A DNA stretch of 60,919 nt from assembly GCF_006538745.1 (NCBI RefSeq), contig NZ_BJLR01000045.1:1-60919 (forward strand). The letters are read 5' to 3'. The stretch is from Cellulomonas cellasea. GTDB taxonomy: Bacteria; Actinomycetota; Actinomycetes; Actinomycetales; Cellulomonadaceae. The notes beneath the pieces are model-generated. The model did no database searches, was not told where the DNA came from, and was given only the letters and a program-made list of their open reading frames with translations. The position numbers and the translations under genes were made by a program. Of this stretch, positions 8,180 to 18,475 are shown in pieces; the first letter of the stretch is position 1, and each line of letters starts with the position of its first letter.

Positions 8180-9370
8180 ATGAGAGTTCCCCTGCGCAAG
8201 CGCGCCTCCCTGCCTGACGAGCCCGGACTCGGCGGTCCGGCCCGAGTCGACCCCCGGACGAAGGCGCTGACCAAGCGTCTGCGACCCGGCGACATCGCGG
8301 TCATCGACCACCTGGACATCGACCGCGTCTCGGCCGAGGCGCTCGTCGCGTGCAGTCCCGCCGCGGTGCTCAACGCCGCACGGTCGACGTCGGGCCGCTA
8401 CCCGAACCTCGGGCCCGAGATCCTGCTCGAGGCCGGCATCCCGCTCGTCGACGACCTCGGTCCGGACGTCATGGCGATCACCGAGGGCCGCGCCGTGCGC
8501 GTGCTCGACGGCTCGGTGTACGACGGCGAGACGCTCATCGCCGAGGGCGTGCTGCAGACCACGGAGACCGTGGCCGCGGCGATGGAGGAGGCGCGGGCCG
8601 GGCTGTCCGTCCAGCTCGAGTCGTTCGCGGCGAACACCATGGACTACCTGCGGCGCGAGCGCGACCTGCTGCTCGACGGCGTCGGCGTGCCCGACATCGA
8701 CACCGACATCGACGGCCGCCAGGTGCTCATCGTGGTGCGGGGCTACCACTACAAGGAGGACCTCGTCACCCTCCGGCCGTACATCCGTGAGTACCGGCCG
8801 GTGCTCATCGGGGTCGACGGCGGTGCCGACGCGATCCTCGACGCCGGCTGGACCCCGGACCTCATCGTGGGCGACATGGACTCGGTCTCGGACCGCGCGC
8901 TGCTGTGCGGCGCCGAGGTCGTGGTGCACGCCTACCGCGACGGGCGCGCGCCGGGCCTCGCGCGCGTCGAGCAGCTCGGGGTCGGCCACGTGGTGTTCCC
9001 GGCGACGGGGACGAGCGAGGACGTCGCGATGCTGCTCGCGGACGACAAGGGCGCCGAGCTCATCGTCGCGGTCGGCACGCACGCGACGCTCGTGGAGTTC
9101 CTCGACAAGGGCCGCTCCGGGATGGCGAGCACGTTCCTCACGCGCCTGCGCGTCGGCGGCAAGCTCGTCGACGCCAAGGGTGTCTCGCGCCTGTACCGCC
9201 ACCGCATCTCGAACGTGCAGCTCGTGCTGCTCGTGCTCGCGGGGCTCCTGGCCCTCACCGTCGCGCTAGCGTCGACCGCCGCGGGCCAGACGCTCGCCGG
9301 TCTCGCCGGTGCGCGGTTCGACGACCTGTTCTCGTGGCTCGGCTCGCTCGTGGGGGAACCCCAGGAATGA
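8180..9370 (+). CDS. steA: SteA-like cytokinetic-ring protein
   Basis: 396 residues, with a thiamin-pyrophosphokinase-like fold in the middle (GVDGGADAILDAGWTPDLIVGDMDS) and one membrane helix near the C-terminus (about 345-367, VQLVLLVLAGLLALTVALAS). This matches SteA of Corynebacterium and Rv1697 of M. tuberculosis. There SteA works with SteB at the division septum to control cell separation by peptidoglycan hydrolases. Assignment rests on fold, C-terminal anchor, place after recN and the steB-like gene next door. ATG at 8180 has a GACGATGACGGGCG upstream, with no strong ribosome site. Confidence 0.88.
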   Translation: MRVPLRKRASLPDEPGLGGPARVDPRTKALTKRLRPGDIAVIDHLDIDRVSAEALVACSPAAVLNAARSTSGRYPNLGPEILLEAGIPLVDDLGPDVMAITEGRAVRVLDGSVYDGETLIAEGVLQTTETVAAAMEEARAGLSVQLESFAANTMDYLRRERDLLLDGVGVPDIDTDIDGRQVLIVVRGYHYKEDLVTLRPYIREYRPVLIGVDGGADAILDAGWTPDLIVGDMDSVSDRALLCGAEVVVHAYRDGRAPGLARVEQLGVGHVVFPATGTSEDVAMLLADDKGAELIVAVGTHATLVEFLDKGRSGMASTFLTRLRVGGKLVDAKGVSRLYRHRISNVQLVLLVLAGLLALTVALASTAAGQTLAGLAGARFDDLFSWLGSLVGEPQE

Positions 9371-9407
9371 GCCTGACGCCGCCCGCCTGCGACCGAGAGA
9401 TCCTCAC

Positions 9408-10439
9408 GTGATCGACTTCCGTTACCACATCGTCTCGCTCATCTCGGTGTTCCTGGCCCTCGCGGTCGGCATCGCGCTGGGTGCCGGTCCGCTCAAGGAG
9501 ACCATCGGCGACACGCTCACCGGGCAGGTCGAGGCGCTGCGCGCCGAGAAGGACGGGCTGCGCACCGAGCTCGAGACGTCGCAGGCGCGGCTCGCGAACT
9601 CGTCGTCGTGGATCGGCGCGGCCGGCCCGCAGCTCGTCGACGGGACGCTCGAGGGCCGCCGCGTCGCGGTCGTCCAGCTCGGCGAGATCAACCCCGAGCG
9701 CGCCGCGGCGATCGACTCCGCGCTCACCGACGCGGGCGCGACCCTGACCGCCCACGCGACCGTCACGGACGTGTGGACCGACGAGGAGCTGCGCAGCATG
9801 CGCCGGGCCCTCGCGGGCACGTTCGTGCAGTACCTGAACCCGGCGCCGGCGGACGACGCGCAGGACGAGACGATCCTCGCCCAGGCGCTCGCCCAGGGGC
9901 TGACGGGTGCCTCGCCGACGTCGCCCGACACGCTCTCGGAGTCCGCGTCGACGCTGCTGGACCTGCTCGACGAGGGCGACCAGGCGCTCATCGCGGTGAC
10001 CGAGCCCGTCGTCACGGCCGCGGACGCCGTGGTGGTCGTGAGCCCGTACGACGAGGCCGCCGCGGCGACCGGGACGCCCGGCGGCGAGGAGCAGGAGACC
10101 ACGACGTCCGCACAGCTCGCGATCCTCGAGGCGGCGCACGAGCGCTCCGAGGGCGCCGTGCTCGCGGACGCCCCGCGCGACGCCGCGACGCTCACCGACG
10201 CGGTGCTCGCGGACCCCGAGCTCGCGGACCGGCTCACGACCGTCACGGGCACCGACCAGGCCCCCGGTCAGATCTCCGTCGCGCTCGCGCTCAACGCACG
10301 CATCGGCGGGACGACGGACCACTACGGCTTCGGCGAGGAGCAGACCGTGCTCCCGCAGCCCGTCGTGCTCGCGCCCGTCGACCGCACGCCCACCTCGGTG
10401 GCGCCGACCGACCCGAACGCCGCCGGGAACGGCGGATGA
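9408..10439 (+). CDS. steB: SteB / MctB family membrane protein
   Basis: 343 residues. The N-terminal signature IDFRYHIVSLISVFLALAVG, a single membrane helix, leads into a predicted coiled coil (VEALRAEKDGLRTELETS) and an extracytoplasmic domain. This is the family of corynebacterial SteB and mycobacterial Rv1698/MctB, which has been called a copper transporter; SteB is the partner of SteA in septum separation. The GTG at 9408 starts right at the conserved sequence. The stop overlaps the next gene's ATG (ATGA), so translation is coupled into the MraY-like gene. Confidence 0.88.
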   Translation: MIDFRYHIVSLISVFLALAVGIALGAGPLKETIGDTLTGQVEALRAEKDGLRTELETSQARLANSSSWIGAAGPQLVDGTLEGRRVAVVQLGEINPERAAAIDSALTDAGATLTAHATVTDVWTDEELRSMRRALAGTFVQYLNPAPADDAQDETILAQALAQGLTGASPTSPDTLSESASTLLDLLDEGDQALIAVTEPVVTAADAVVVVSPYDEAAAATGTPGGEEQETTTSAQLAILEAAHERSEGAVLADAPRDAATLTDAVLADPELADRLTTVTGTDQAPGQISVALALNARIGGTTDHYGFGEEQTVLPQPVVLAPVDRTPTSVAPTDPNAAGNGG

Positions 10440-11329
10440 CGGTCGGGCCGCTGCGCCGGGTGCTCGGGGCCGTCGGCGCGGCGTCCGCGACCCTCGTGGC
10501 CCGCGGGCTGCTCGACGAGGTCCCGGGCGGGACCGCGCGCTGGACGCGCACCAACCACCGCGGCGAGCCCGTGAGCATGCTCGCCGGACCGGCGGCCGCC
10601 GCGGGCGCGCTCGTCGGGGGCGTGGTCGGGGCGGGCAGCGTGCGGAGCGCGCTCGCGGCGACGGTCGCGACCGGCACGGCGGCGTCGTTCGGCGTGGTCG
10701 ACGACCTGACGGAGGACACGACCGAGCGCACCAAGGGCCTGCGGGGTCACCTCGGCGCCCTCGCGCGCGGGCGCGTGACGACGGGCGGGCTCAAGGTCCT
10801 CGGGATCGGCGCCGGTGCGGTGCTCGCGGCCGCGATCGCGACCCCGGTGCGCGGCTCGGACGGCTCTCGGCGGTCGCCCGGCGGCTGGGGCCTCGACGTG
10901 CTCGTGTCCGGCGCGCTCGTCGCCGCCTCGGCCAACCTCGTCAACCTGCTCGACCTGCGGCCCGGGCGCGCGCTCAAGGCCGTCGGCATCGTGGCGGCGC
11001 CGGTCGTGCTCGCGGGCGGCCCCGGTGCGGGGCTCGCCGCGGCGGTCCTCGGCACCGCGGCGGCCGGGCTCGAGGCCGACCTCGCCGAGCGCGACATGCT
11101 CGGTGACGGCGGGGCCAACGCGCTCGGCGCCGCGCTCGGCACGGCCGTGGTACTCGAGGCGAGCCGCCCGGTGCGCTGCGGCGTGCTGGCCGGGCTGGTG
11201 GCCCTCACGCTCGCGAGCGAGCGCATCAGCTTCACCGAGGTCATCGCCCGCACGCCCGTGCTGCGGGAGGTCGACGCGTGGGGACGGCGGCCGGCGGCTC
11301 CCGTCCGGGTCGAGGGCACCGGCGCGTGA
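10436..11329 (+). CDS. divergent MraY/WecA-like membrane glycosyl-phosphotransferase
   Basis: 297-residue polytopic protein related to UDP-HexNAc:polyprenyl-phosphate transferases. The DD motif (VVDDLTED) and a late GDGGANALGAALG are visible. The usual NxxNxxDGLDGL motif is replaced by NLVNLLDLRPGRALK, so this is a separate subfamily and its substrate is unknown. Start ATG overlaps the steB stop, and its stop overlaps the murJ GTG. Being locked between SteB and MurJ suggests a role in envelope precursor chemistry; that is inference from context. Confidence 0.75.
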   Translation: MTVGPLRRVLGAVGAASATLVARGLLDEVPGGTARWTRTNHRGEPVSMLAGPAAAAGALVGGVVGAGSVRSALAATVATGTAASFGVVDDLTEDTTERTKGLRGHLGALARGRVTTGGLKVLGIGAGAVLAAAIATPVRGSDGSRRSPGGWGLDVLVSGALVAASANLVNLLDLRPGRALKAVGIVAAPVVLAGGPGAGLAAAVLGTAAAGLEADLAERDMLGDGGANALGAALGTAVVLEASRPVRCGVLAGLVALTLASERISFTEVIARTPVLREVDAWGRRPAAPVRVEGTGA

Positions 11330-12987
11330 GCCCGCGGCTCCGGGCGCTCGTCGCCGGGCTGGCCGGGGCGGCGGCGATGATCGCGGTCGTGACCGTGCTC
11401 AGCCGGCTGCTGGGCTTCGCGCGGACGTTCGCGCTCGCGGGCAACGTCGGCGCGGACTCGGTCGCGGGCGCGTACGCGGCGGCGAACACGCTGCCGAACG
11501 TCATCTTCGAGGTCGCGGCCGGCGGCGCGCTCGCCGGCGCGCTCGTCCCGGTCCTCGCCGGACCGCTCGCCCGCGGCGCGCGCGAGGACGTCGACCGGAT
11601 CGCGTCCGCGGTGCTGGGCTGGGTCCTGCTCGTGCTCGTGCCGCTCGGCGTCCTGCTGGCGCTCCTGGCCGGCCCCGTCGCCCGTGTCGTGGCGGACCTG
11701 TCGGACGACCCCGGCCAGGAGGACCTCGTCCGGTTCTTCGTCGTCGTGTTCGCCGTGCAGGTGCCGCTCTACGGCGTGGCCGTGGCGCTCGCGGGCGTGC
11801 TGCAGGCGCAGCGCAGGTTCTTCTGGCCCGCGTTCGTGCCGGTCCTGTCGAGCCTCGTCGTGCTCGTCGCGTACTTCGCGTACGGGGCGCTCGCCGGTGG
11901 CGAGGGGACCGACCCGTCGGCGGTGCCCGGCGCGGCGCTCGGGTGGCTCGCGTGGGGCACGACCGCCGGTGTCGCGGCGATGAGCCTGCCGCTGCTGGTC
12001 CCGGTGTGGCGCTCGGGCGTCCGACTACGTCCGACGCTGCGGTTCCCCGAGGGCGTCGCCGCGCACGTGCGCCGTCTCGCGTTCGCGGGCGTCGGCGCGC
12101 TCGTCGCGCAGCAGGGCGCCGTGCTCGTGGTGCTCGCGCTCGCGACCGCCGGACCGGAGGGCACACCCGCCGTCTTCCTGTACGTGCAGGCCGTCTACGT
12201 GCTGCCGTACGCGGTGCTCGCGGTGCCGCTCGCCACGGCGACGTTCCCGCGCCTCGCCCAGCGTGCGAGCGAGGCCGACCGTGACGGCTTCGCTCGCCTC
12301 GCGGCGCAGACGACCCGCGCGGTGCTGGTCGCGTCGGGTCTCGGGGCAGCGGCCCTCGTCGCGGCCGCCCCCGCGGTCGCGAGCCTGTTCGTCGGGGTCG
12401 CCGACGAGGGCGACCCGGAGCTGCTCGCCGCGATGAGCCCGGCGCTCAGCTGGATGGCGCCGGGGCTGCTGGGCTACGCGCTGCTGTTCCACGTCTCGCG
12501 CGCGCTCTACGCGCTCGACCGCGGCAGGGCGGCGGTGCGTGCCGCGGCGCTCGGCTGGCTCGTCGTCGTCGTGGCCTCGCTCGTCGCCTGCCTGCTCGTG
12601 GTCCCCGACCGCCAGACGCCGGCGACCCTGCTCGCGCTCGGTGCCGGCAACGCGGTCGGGATGCTCGTCGCGGGTGCGGCCCTGCTGGTCGAGCTGCGCC
12701 GGGCCGCCGGGCGGGACGCGCTGCACGGCGTCGCGCGCACGCTGCTCGTGCTCGCCCTCGGCGGCGTGGTCGGCGGGGTCCTGGGCCGCCTCGTGGCCGA
12801 CGGCGTGCTCGCCCTCGTGGGGGACGGCGTCGTCGCGGGGCTCACGGCGGGCGCCGGGGGAGGCGTCGTCGCGCTCGTGCTCGCCGCCTGTGTGGTGCTC
12901 GGGCTCGACCGCGGGATCCTGCGCTCGCTCGACGTCCGCGGGGCCGCGCGGTCCGCACGCACGACGAACGACGGGAGAGGTGCATGA
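11326..12987 (+). CDS. murJ: MurJ lipid II flippase
   Basis: 553-residue MOP-superfamily protein with about 14 hydrophobic segments. MurJ moves lipid II across the membrane for peptidoglycan synthesis. The N-terminal block TVLSRLLGFARTFALA, then ANTLPNVIFEVAAGGAL, is typical of MurJ/MviN. The GTG at 11326 overlaps the stop of the MraY-like gene, and its own stop overlaps the glycosyltransferase ATG. Many actinobacteria have a longer MurJ with a kinase-like tail; this one lacks such a tail. It could be one of several MurJ paralogues. Confidence 0.92.
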   Translation: MSPRLRALVAGLAGAAAMIAVVTVLSRLLGFARTFALAGNVGADSVAGAYAAANTLPNVIFEVAAGGALAGALVPVLAGPLARGAREDVDRIASAVLGWVLLVLVPLGVLLALLAGPVARVVADLSDDPGQEDLVRFFVVVFAVQVPLYGVAVALAGVLQAQRRFFWPAFVPVLSSLVVLVAYFAYGALAGGEGTDPSAVPGAALGWLAWGTTAGVAAMSLPLLVPVWRSGVRLRPTLRFPEGVAAHVRRLAFAGVGALVAQQGAVLVVLALATAGPEGTPAVFLYVQAVYVLPYAVLAVPLATATFPRLAQRASEADRDGFARLAAQTTRAVLVASGLGAAALVAAAPAVASLFVGVADEGDPELLAAMSPALSWMAPGLLGYALLFHVSRALYALDRGRAAVRAAALGWLVVVVASLVACLLVVPDRQTPATLLALGAGNAVGMLVAGAALLVELRRAAGRDALHGVARTLLVLALGGVVGGVLGRLVADGVLALVGDGVVAGLTAGAGGGVVALVLAACVVLGLDRGILRSLDVRGAARSARTTNDGRGA

Positions 12988-14150
12988 GCCGACGGGTCGT
13001 CCAGGTGCTCGGGTCGAGCGCCGGCGGGGTCGCGCGCCACGTGGCCCAGATCGCGTCCGCGCTGTCCGCGGGCGGCGACGAGCTCGACGGGCTGCAGGTC
13101 CAGGTCGTGGGGCCGGCGGCCGTCAAGGCAACCGTCCTGCCCGGGACCGGCACGGGCACCGACGCCGTGGCGTTCCGCGCCGTCGAGATCACCGACCGCC
13201 CGCGTCCCGCCGACGCACGCGCCGTCCTCGAGCTGCGGCGGCTCGTGCGCGAGGCCGGGGTGCTGCACGCGCACGGCCTGCGCGCCGGGGCGCTCGCGGT
13301 GCTCGCGGCACGGACGCTGCCGCGCGGCGTCCGGCCCCGGTCGGTCGTGACCCTGCACAACCTGCCCGTGGGCGGGCGCGCGGTCCGCGTGGTGTCCGGC
13401 GTGCTCGAGATCGTCGTGACGCGCGGCGCGGACGTCGTGCTCGGCGTCTCGGGCGACCTCGTGGCGCGCGCCGGTGCTCGTGGTGCCCGACGCGCCGAGC
13501 GCGCGCTCGTGCCCGCGCCGACGACCCCGCCGCCCGGGCGGTCGCGCGAGGACGTCCGGGCGGACCTCGGCGTGCCCGACGGTGCCGCGCTCGCCGTCAC
13601 CGTCGCGCGCCTGGCCCCGCAGAAGGGGCTCGACACGCTGCTCGACGCAGCCGGGCTCCTGCGCGCCGCGCTCCCGCTCGTGTGGGTCGTGGCGGGGGAC
13701 GGTCCGCTCGAGCCCGCCCTGGCAGCGCGCGTGCGCGGCGAGGACCTCCCCGTCCGGCTGCTGGGTCGGCGCCACGACGTGCCGGACCTGCTCGCCGCCG
13801 CGGACGTCGTGGTCTCGACCGCGGTCTGGGAGGGCCAGCCGATCGCGGTCCAGGAGGCCCTGCGCGTCGGCGCGGCCGTCGTCGCGACCGATGCCGGGGG
13901 CACGCGTGAGGTGACGGGCGACGCCGCGGTGCTGGTCCCGGTCGGGTCGGCGGAGCGGCTCGCGGAGGCGGTCCGCGCGGTGCTGTCGGACGACGGGCGG
14001 CGCGAGGAGCTCCGCGCGGCGGCGTCGGCACGGTCGGCCGAGCTGCCCGACGTCGCGCAGGTCGTCGCCCAGCTCGTGCGGGTCTACGGGTTCGACGCGG
14101 GGGGCTCCGACGGCGGCGCCCGCCACCGCCCGCCAGGCCCTCACCGCTGA
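12984..14150 (+). CDS. GT4-family glycosyltransferase
   Basis: 388 residues, GT-B fold, retaining family 4. The N-terminal acceptor domain starts with VQVLGSSAGGVARHVAQIA. The donor domain has VARLAPQKGLDTLLDAAGLL, VVAGDGPLEPAL and the EX7E motif EGQPIAVQE. No signal peptide is seen, so it acts at the inner membrane face. ATG at 12984 overlaps the murJ stop by four bases and is preceded by GGGAGAGG. Substrate unknown. A glycosylated lipid carrier would fit the neighbouring MraY-like enzyme and flippase, but nothing in the sequence proves it. Confidence 0.85.
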   Translation: MSRRVVQVLGSSAGGVARHVAQIASALSAGGDELDGLQVQVVGPAAVKATVLPGTGTGTDAVAFRAVEITDRPRPADARAVLELRRLVREAGVLHAHGLRAGALAVLAARTLPRGVRPRSVVTLHNLPVGGRAVRVVSGVLEIVVTRGADVVLGVSGDLVARAGARGARRAERALVPAPTTPPPGRSREDVRADLGVPDGAALAVTVARLAPQKGLDTLLDAAGLLRAALPLVWVVAGDGPLEPALAARVRGEDLPVRLLGRRHDVPDLLAAADVVVSTAVWEGQPIAVQEALRVGAAVVATDAGGTREVTGDAAVLVPVGSAERLAEAVRAVLSDDGRREELRAAASARSAELPDVAQVVAQLVRVYGFDAGGSDGGARHRPPGPHR

Positions 14151-14223
14151 CGCCCGTCGGACCCACCCTGCCGCCCGTCGGGGACGCGCCGACCGCCCGT
14201 CCGGGTCTGGCGCCCGCGTCGGG

Positions 14224-14229
14224 TAGAGT
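14224..14229 (+). promoter_or_regulatory. -10 TAGAGT, leaderless start of pyrG
   Basis: TAGAGT ends 8 bases before the GTG of pyrG. There is no purine-rich ribosome site, so the transcript should begin at or next to the start codon. Confidence 0.6.
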
Positions 14230-14237
14230 GGAAGCCC

Positions 14238-15923
<1,686 letters not shown>

Positions 15924-15924
15924 C

Positions 15925-16569
15925 ATGACGAGCACGGAGCCGCGCGCCGGGGACGACCAGGACCTCACCGAGGTCGCCGACCGCGCGGCTCCGCGCCCTG
16001 TCACCGAGCACACGCTGATCCACGAGGGTCGCGTGTGGGACCTGGTGGGCGACGTCGTGGACCTGGGGGAGACCCAGGTGCTGCGCGAGTACGTCGACCA
16101 CCCGGGCGCGGTCGCGGTCATCGCGGTCGACGACGAGGACCGGGTCCTGCTGCTGCGCCAGTACCGGCATCCGGTGCGCTCCGAGCTGTGGGAGCCGCCC
16201 GCCGGGCTGCGGGACGTCGCGGACGAGCCGCCCGTCCGGACCGCGGCGCGCGAGCTCGCCGAGGAGGCGGACCTGCGCGCCGAGCGGTGGCACGCGCTCG
16301 TCGACTTCTACACGACACCCGGGGGCTCGTCGGAGGAGATCCTGGTCTTCCTCGCGCGCGGGCTCTCGCCGGTGCCGGACGACGAGCGGTTCGAGCGCAC
16401 CGACGAGGAGGCCGGCATGGTCCCCGTGTGGGTCCCGCTCGACGACGCCGTCGCGGCGGTGCTCGCGGGCCGGCTGCGCAGCCCGTCGGCGGTCGTCGGC
16501 ATCCTCGCGGCGGCAGCGGCGCGCGCGCGCGGGTGGGACGAGCTCACGCCCGCGGACGCAGCTCCCTGA
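15925..16569 (+). CDS. NUDIX hydrolase, ADP-ribose pyrophosphatase type
   Basis: 214 residues. Probably hydrolyses ADP-ribose or a related sugar nucleotide to AMP and ribose 5-phosphate; family and position match Rv1700. The NUDIX box reads WEPPAGLRDVADE, then RTAARELAEEADL, with Asp where most have the final Gly. ATG at 15925 follows the pyrG stop by one base, so the two are cotranscribed. The last 26 bases overlap the convergent end of the heme A synthase gene. Confidence 0.9.
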   Translation: MTSTEPRAGDDQDLTEVADRAAPRPVTEHTLIHEGRVWDLVGDVVDLGETQVLREYVDHPGAVAVIAVDDEDRVLLLRQYRHPVRSELWEPPAGLRDVADEPPVRTAARELAEEADLRAERWHALVDFYTTPGGSSEEILVFLARGLSPVPDDERFERTDEEAGMVPVWVPLDDAVAAVLAGRLRSPSAVVGILAAAAARARGWDELTPADAAP

Positions 16570-17470
16570 CGAAGGCGGTCAGCGCCGCGGCGAGCAGCGC
16601 CGCGCCGAGCATGTGCACACCCACGAGCAGCGCGGGCAGGCCCGTGAAGTACTGCACATAACCGATCAGACCCTGGGCGAGGGTCACGGCGACGAGCACC
16701 ACGCCGGCACGGCGAGCACGCCGGGGCGCGGCGCTGCGGAGCAGGGCGACGACGAGCGCGGTCAGCAGCGCGAGGAACGCCCACACCGACGCGGCGTGCA
16801 GCTTCGCAGCGAGCACCGGGTCGAACGCGAACCGGTACGCGACCTCCTCGTCGCCGCCGTGCGGGCCGGACCCGGTCACGAGGATGCCAAGCGCGAGCAT
16901 CACGACGGCGACGCCGACGAGCACGCGGCTCAGGGTGACCACGCGCGGGCCGACGACGGCACGCGGCGGACCGTCGCCCTGCCGGTGGCGGACGACGAGC
17001 GCGGTCGACGCCGCGACGAGCCCGAGCGAGATGATCATGTGCAGCCCGACGAGGGCGGGCGGCAGCTCGAGCAGCACGATGATGCCGCCGACCACGGCCT
17101 GGAGGACGACGCCGACGAGCGGCAGGATCCCGAGCCGCCGGTAGCCCGGCGAGCGCGTCAGGTCGGTCCACACCAGCGCGGCGACCGCGATCGCGATGAC
17201 GCCGAGGACGCCGGTCAGCGTCCGGTTGCCGAACTCGATGAACGGGTGGATCGAGCTCGCGGAGTGCAGCGCGGGAGTGAACTCACCGGGCTCGCACTGC
17301 GGCCACGTCGAGCAGCCGAGGCCCGAGCCGGTGAGCCGGACCGCGCCGCCCGTGACGATGATGACCACCTGCGCGACGAGGTTCGCGACCAGCGCCGGGC
17401 GAGTCCACGTCCGCCAGCGGGCCAGCGGGTCACGGCGGACGGGCGGGGCGGTGACGGGCGCGGTGCTCAC
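16544..17470 (-). CDS. ctaA: heme A synthase, CtaA/COX15 family
   Basis: 308-residue membrane protein with eight hydrophobic segments that converts heme O to heme A for cytochrome aa3 oxidase. The conserved first part is VTGGAVRLTGSGLGCSTWPQC, with the extracytoplasmic Cys pair. The heme-ligand histidines lie in IHPFIEFGNR, GLHMIISLG, KLHAASVWAF and VGVHMLGAAL. The GTG start sits 7 bases after a TACCCT -10. Position beside an ABC transporter and sufR matches M. tuberculosis Rv1456c-Rv1460 (memory). It ends inside the NUDIX gene by 26 bases, convergently. Confidence 0.93.
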   Translation of the reverse strand: MSTAPVTAPPVRRDPLARWRTWTRPALVANLVAQVVIIVTGGAVRLTGSGLGCSTWPQCEPGEFTPALHSASSIHPFIEFGNRTLTGVLGVIAIAVAALVWTDLTRSPGYRRLGILPLVGVVLQAVVGGIIVLLELPPALVGLHMIISLGLVAASTALVVRHRQGDGPPRAVVGPRVVTLSRVLVGVAVVMLALGILVTGSGPHGGDEEVAYRFAFDPVLAAKLHAASVWAFLALLTALVVALLRSAAPRRARRAGVVLVAVTLAQGLIGYVQYFTGLPALLVGVHMLGAALLAAALTAFVRELRPRA

Positions 17471-17477
17471 GTCCTCC

Positions 17478-17483
17478 AGGGTA
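17478..17483 (-). promoter_or_regulatory. -10 TACCCT in front of ctaA
   Basis: On the minus strand TACCCT is followed by 7 bases and the GTG of ctaA. A GGAGG also lies two bases before the GTG, too close for a normal ribosome site. A leaderless mRNA is likely. Confidence 0.5.
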
Positions 17484-17635
17484 CGGCGGCGCGGCCGTCG
17501 GCCACCCCGGCTGCGGCCTCGTGCGGACGTGAGATGGGCGACGCCGGCAGCCGGGTCACGCGCCGCCCGCCGGCCTGCCGGTCGCGGAGCGCGGCGACGA
17601 GCCCGGGGGCCGCGAGGCGAGCGGAGGACCCGCGG

Positions 17636-18475
17636 TCAGTGCCAGCGGAACAGCCGCCGGGCGCCCCACGCGAGGGCGAGCGCCCAGGCGAGCAGCACGA
17701 GCAGCGAGCCCCCGGCAAGCTCGCCGCGCACGAGCCCCGCGCGCAGCGCCTCGCCGAGCGCGCCCGAGGGCAGCAGCAGCGCGACGTCGCCGAGCCAGCC
17801 GGGGAGCTGGCTCGCGGGGATGACGACCCCGCCCGCGACCGCGAGCAGCACGAGCACGAGGTTGGCGGTCGCCAGCACGGCCTCGGCGCGCAGCGCCCCG
17901 GCGAGCGCGAGGGCGAGCGCGGTGAACGCCGCGGTGCCGAGCAGGAGCGCGAGCAGCGCCGCCGGCACGCCGGCGAGCTCGGGCCGCCAGCCGAGCGCGA
18001 CCGCCACGGCCCCGATCACCACGACCTGCACGACCTCGACCGCGAGCACCCCGAGCACCTTGCCCGCGAGCAGCCCGCCGCGCCCGAGCGGCGTCGTGGC
18101 GAGCAGCCGCAGGACGCCGTTGCGCCGGTCGAACGCGGTCGCGATGGCCTGCGACGTGAAGGACGTGCTCATCACCGCGAGGGCCAGCACGCCGGGCGCG
18201 ACGAAGTCGATGCGCGACGCGCCGTCGGTCGCGAGGTCGACGAACCCGGTGCGCGCGAGCCCGACCAGGACGAGGACCGGGAGGATCACCGTCACGAGGA
18301 GCTGCTCGCCGTTGCGCAGGATCATGCGCGTCTCGAACGCGGCCTGCGCGAGCACGCGCCGCAGGGCGGGGGCCGCGGCGGGGGCGGTGCGCGTCGCATC
18401 GGCCGCGGGGGTGCCGGGCGGTGCGGGCTCCGACGACGGGGTCCCCGTCGGTGCCGGGCGGGCGTCGGGGCTCAT
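17636..18475 (-). CDS. ABC-2 type transporter permease
   Basis: 279 residues with about six membrane helices, typical of DrrB-like ABC-2 permeases. A Pro/Ala-rich N-terminal tail of about 40 residues comes first, then FETRMILRNGEQLLVTVILP. The ATG at 18475 overlaps the stop of the ATPase gene upstream by four bases, so the pair forms one transporter. Equivalent genes sit beside suf in mycobacteria (Rv1457c-Rv1458c, from memory), where the substrate is not firmly known. Confidence 0.9.
   Translation of the reverse strand: MSPDARPAPTGTPSSEPAPPGTPAADATRTAPAAAPALRRVLAQAAFETRMILRNGEQLLVTVILPVLVLVGLARTGFVDLATDGASRIDFVAPGVLALAVMSTSFTSQAIATAFDRRNGVLRLLATTPLGRGGLLAGKVLGVLAVEVVQVVVIGAVAVALGWRPELAGVPAALLALLLGTAAFTALALALAGALRAEAVLATANLVLVLLAVAGGVVIPASQLPGWLGDVALLLPSGALGEALRAGLVRGELAGGSLLVLLAWALALAWGARRLFRWH

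Noticed and set aside
5852-9202. A 1116-residue minus-strand frame
   Set aside because: It covers nadK, recN and steA on the opposite strand; its composition is that of a shadow frame and no domain is visible.
16544-16569. Frameshift or wrong end where NUDIX and ctaA overlap
   Set aside because: Both genes have normal family lengths; a 26-base convergent overlap is acceptable.
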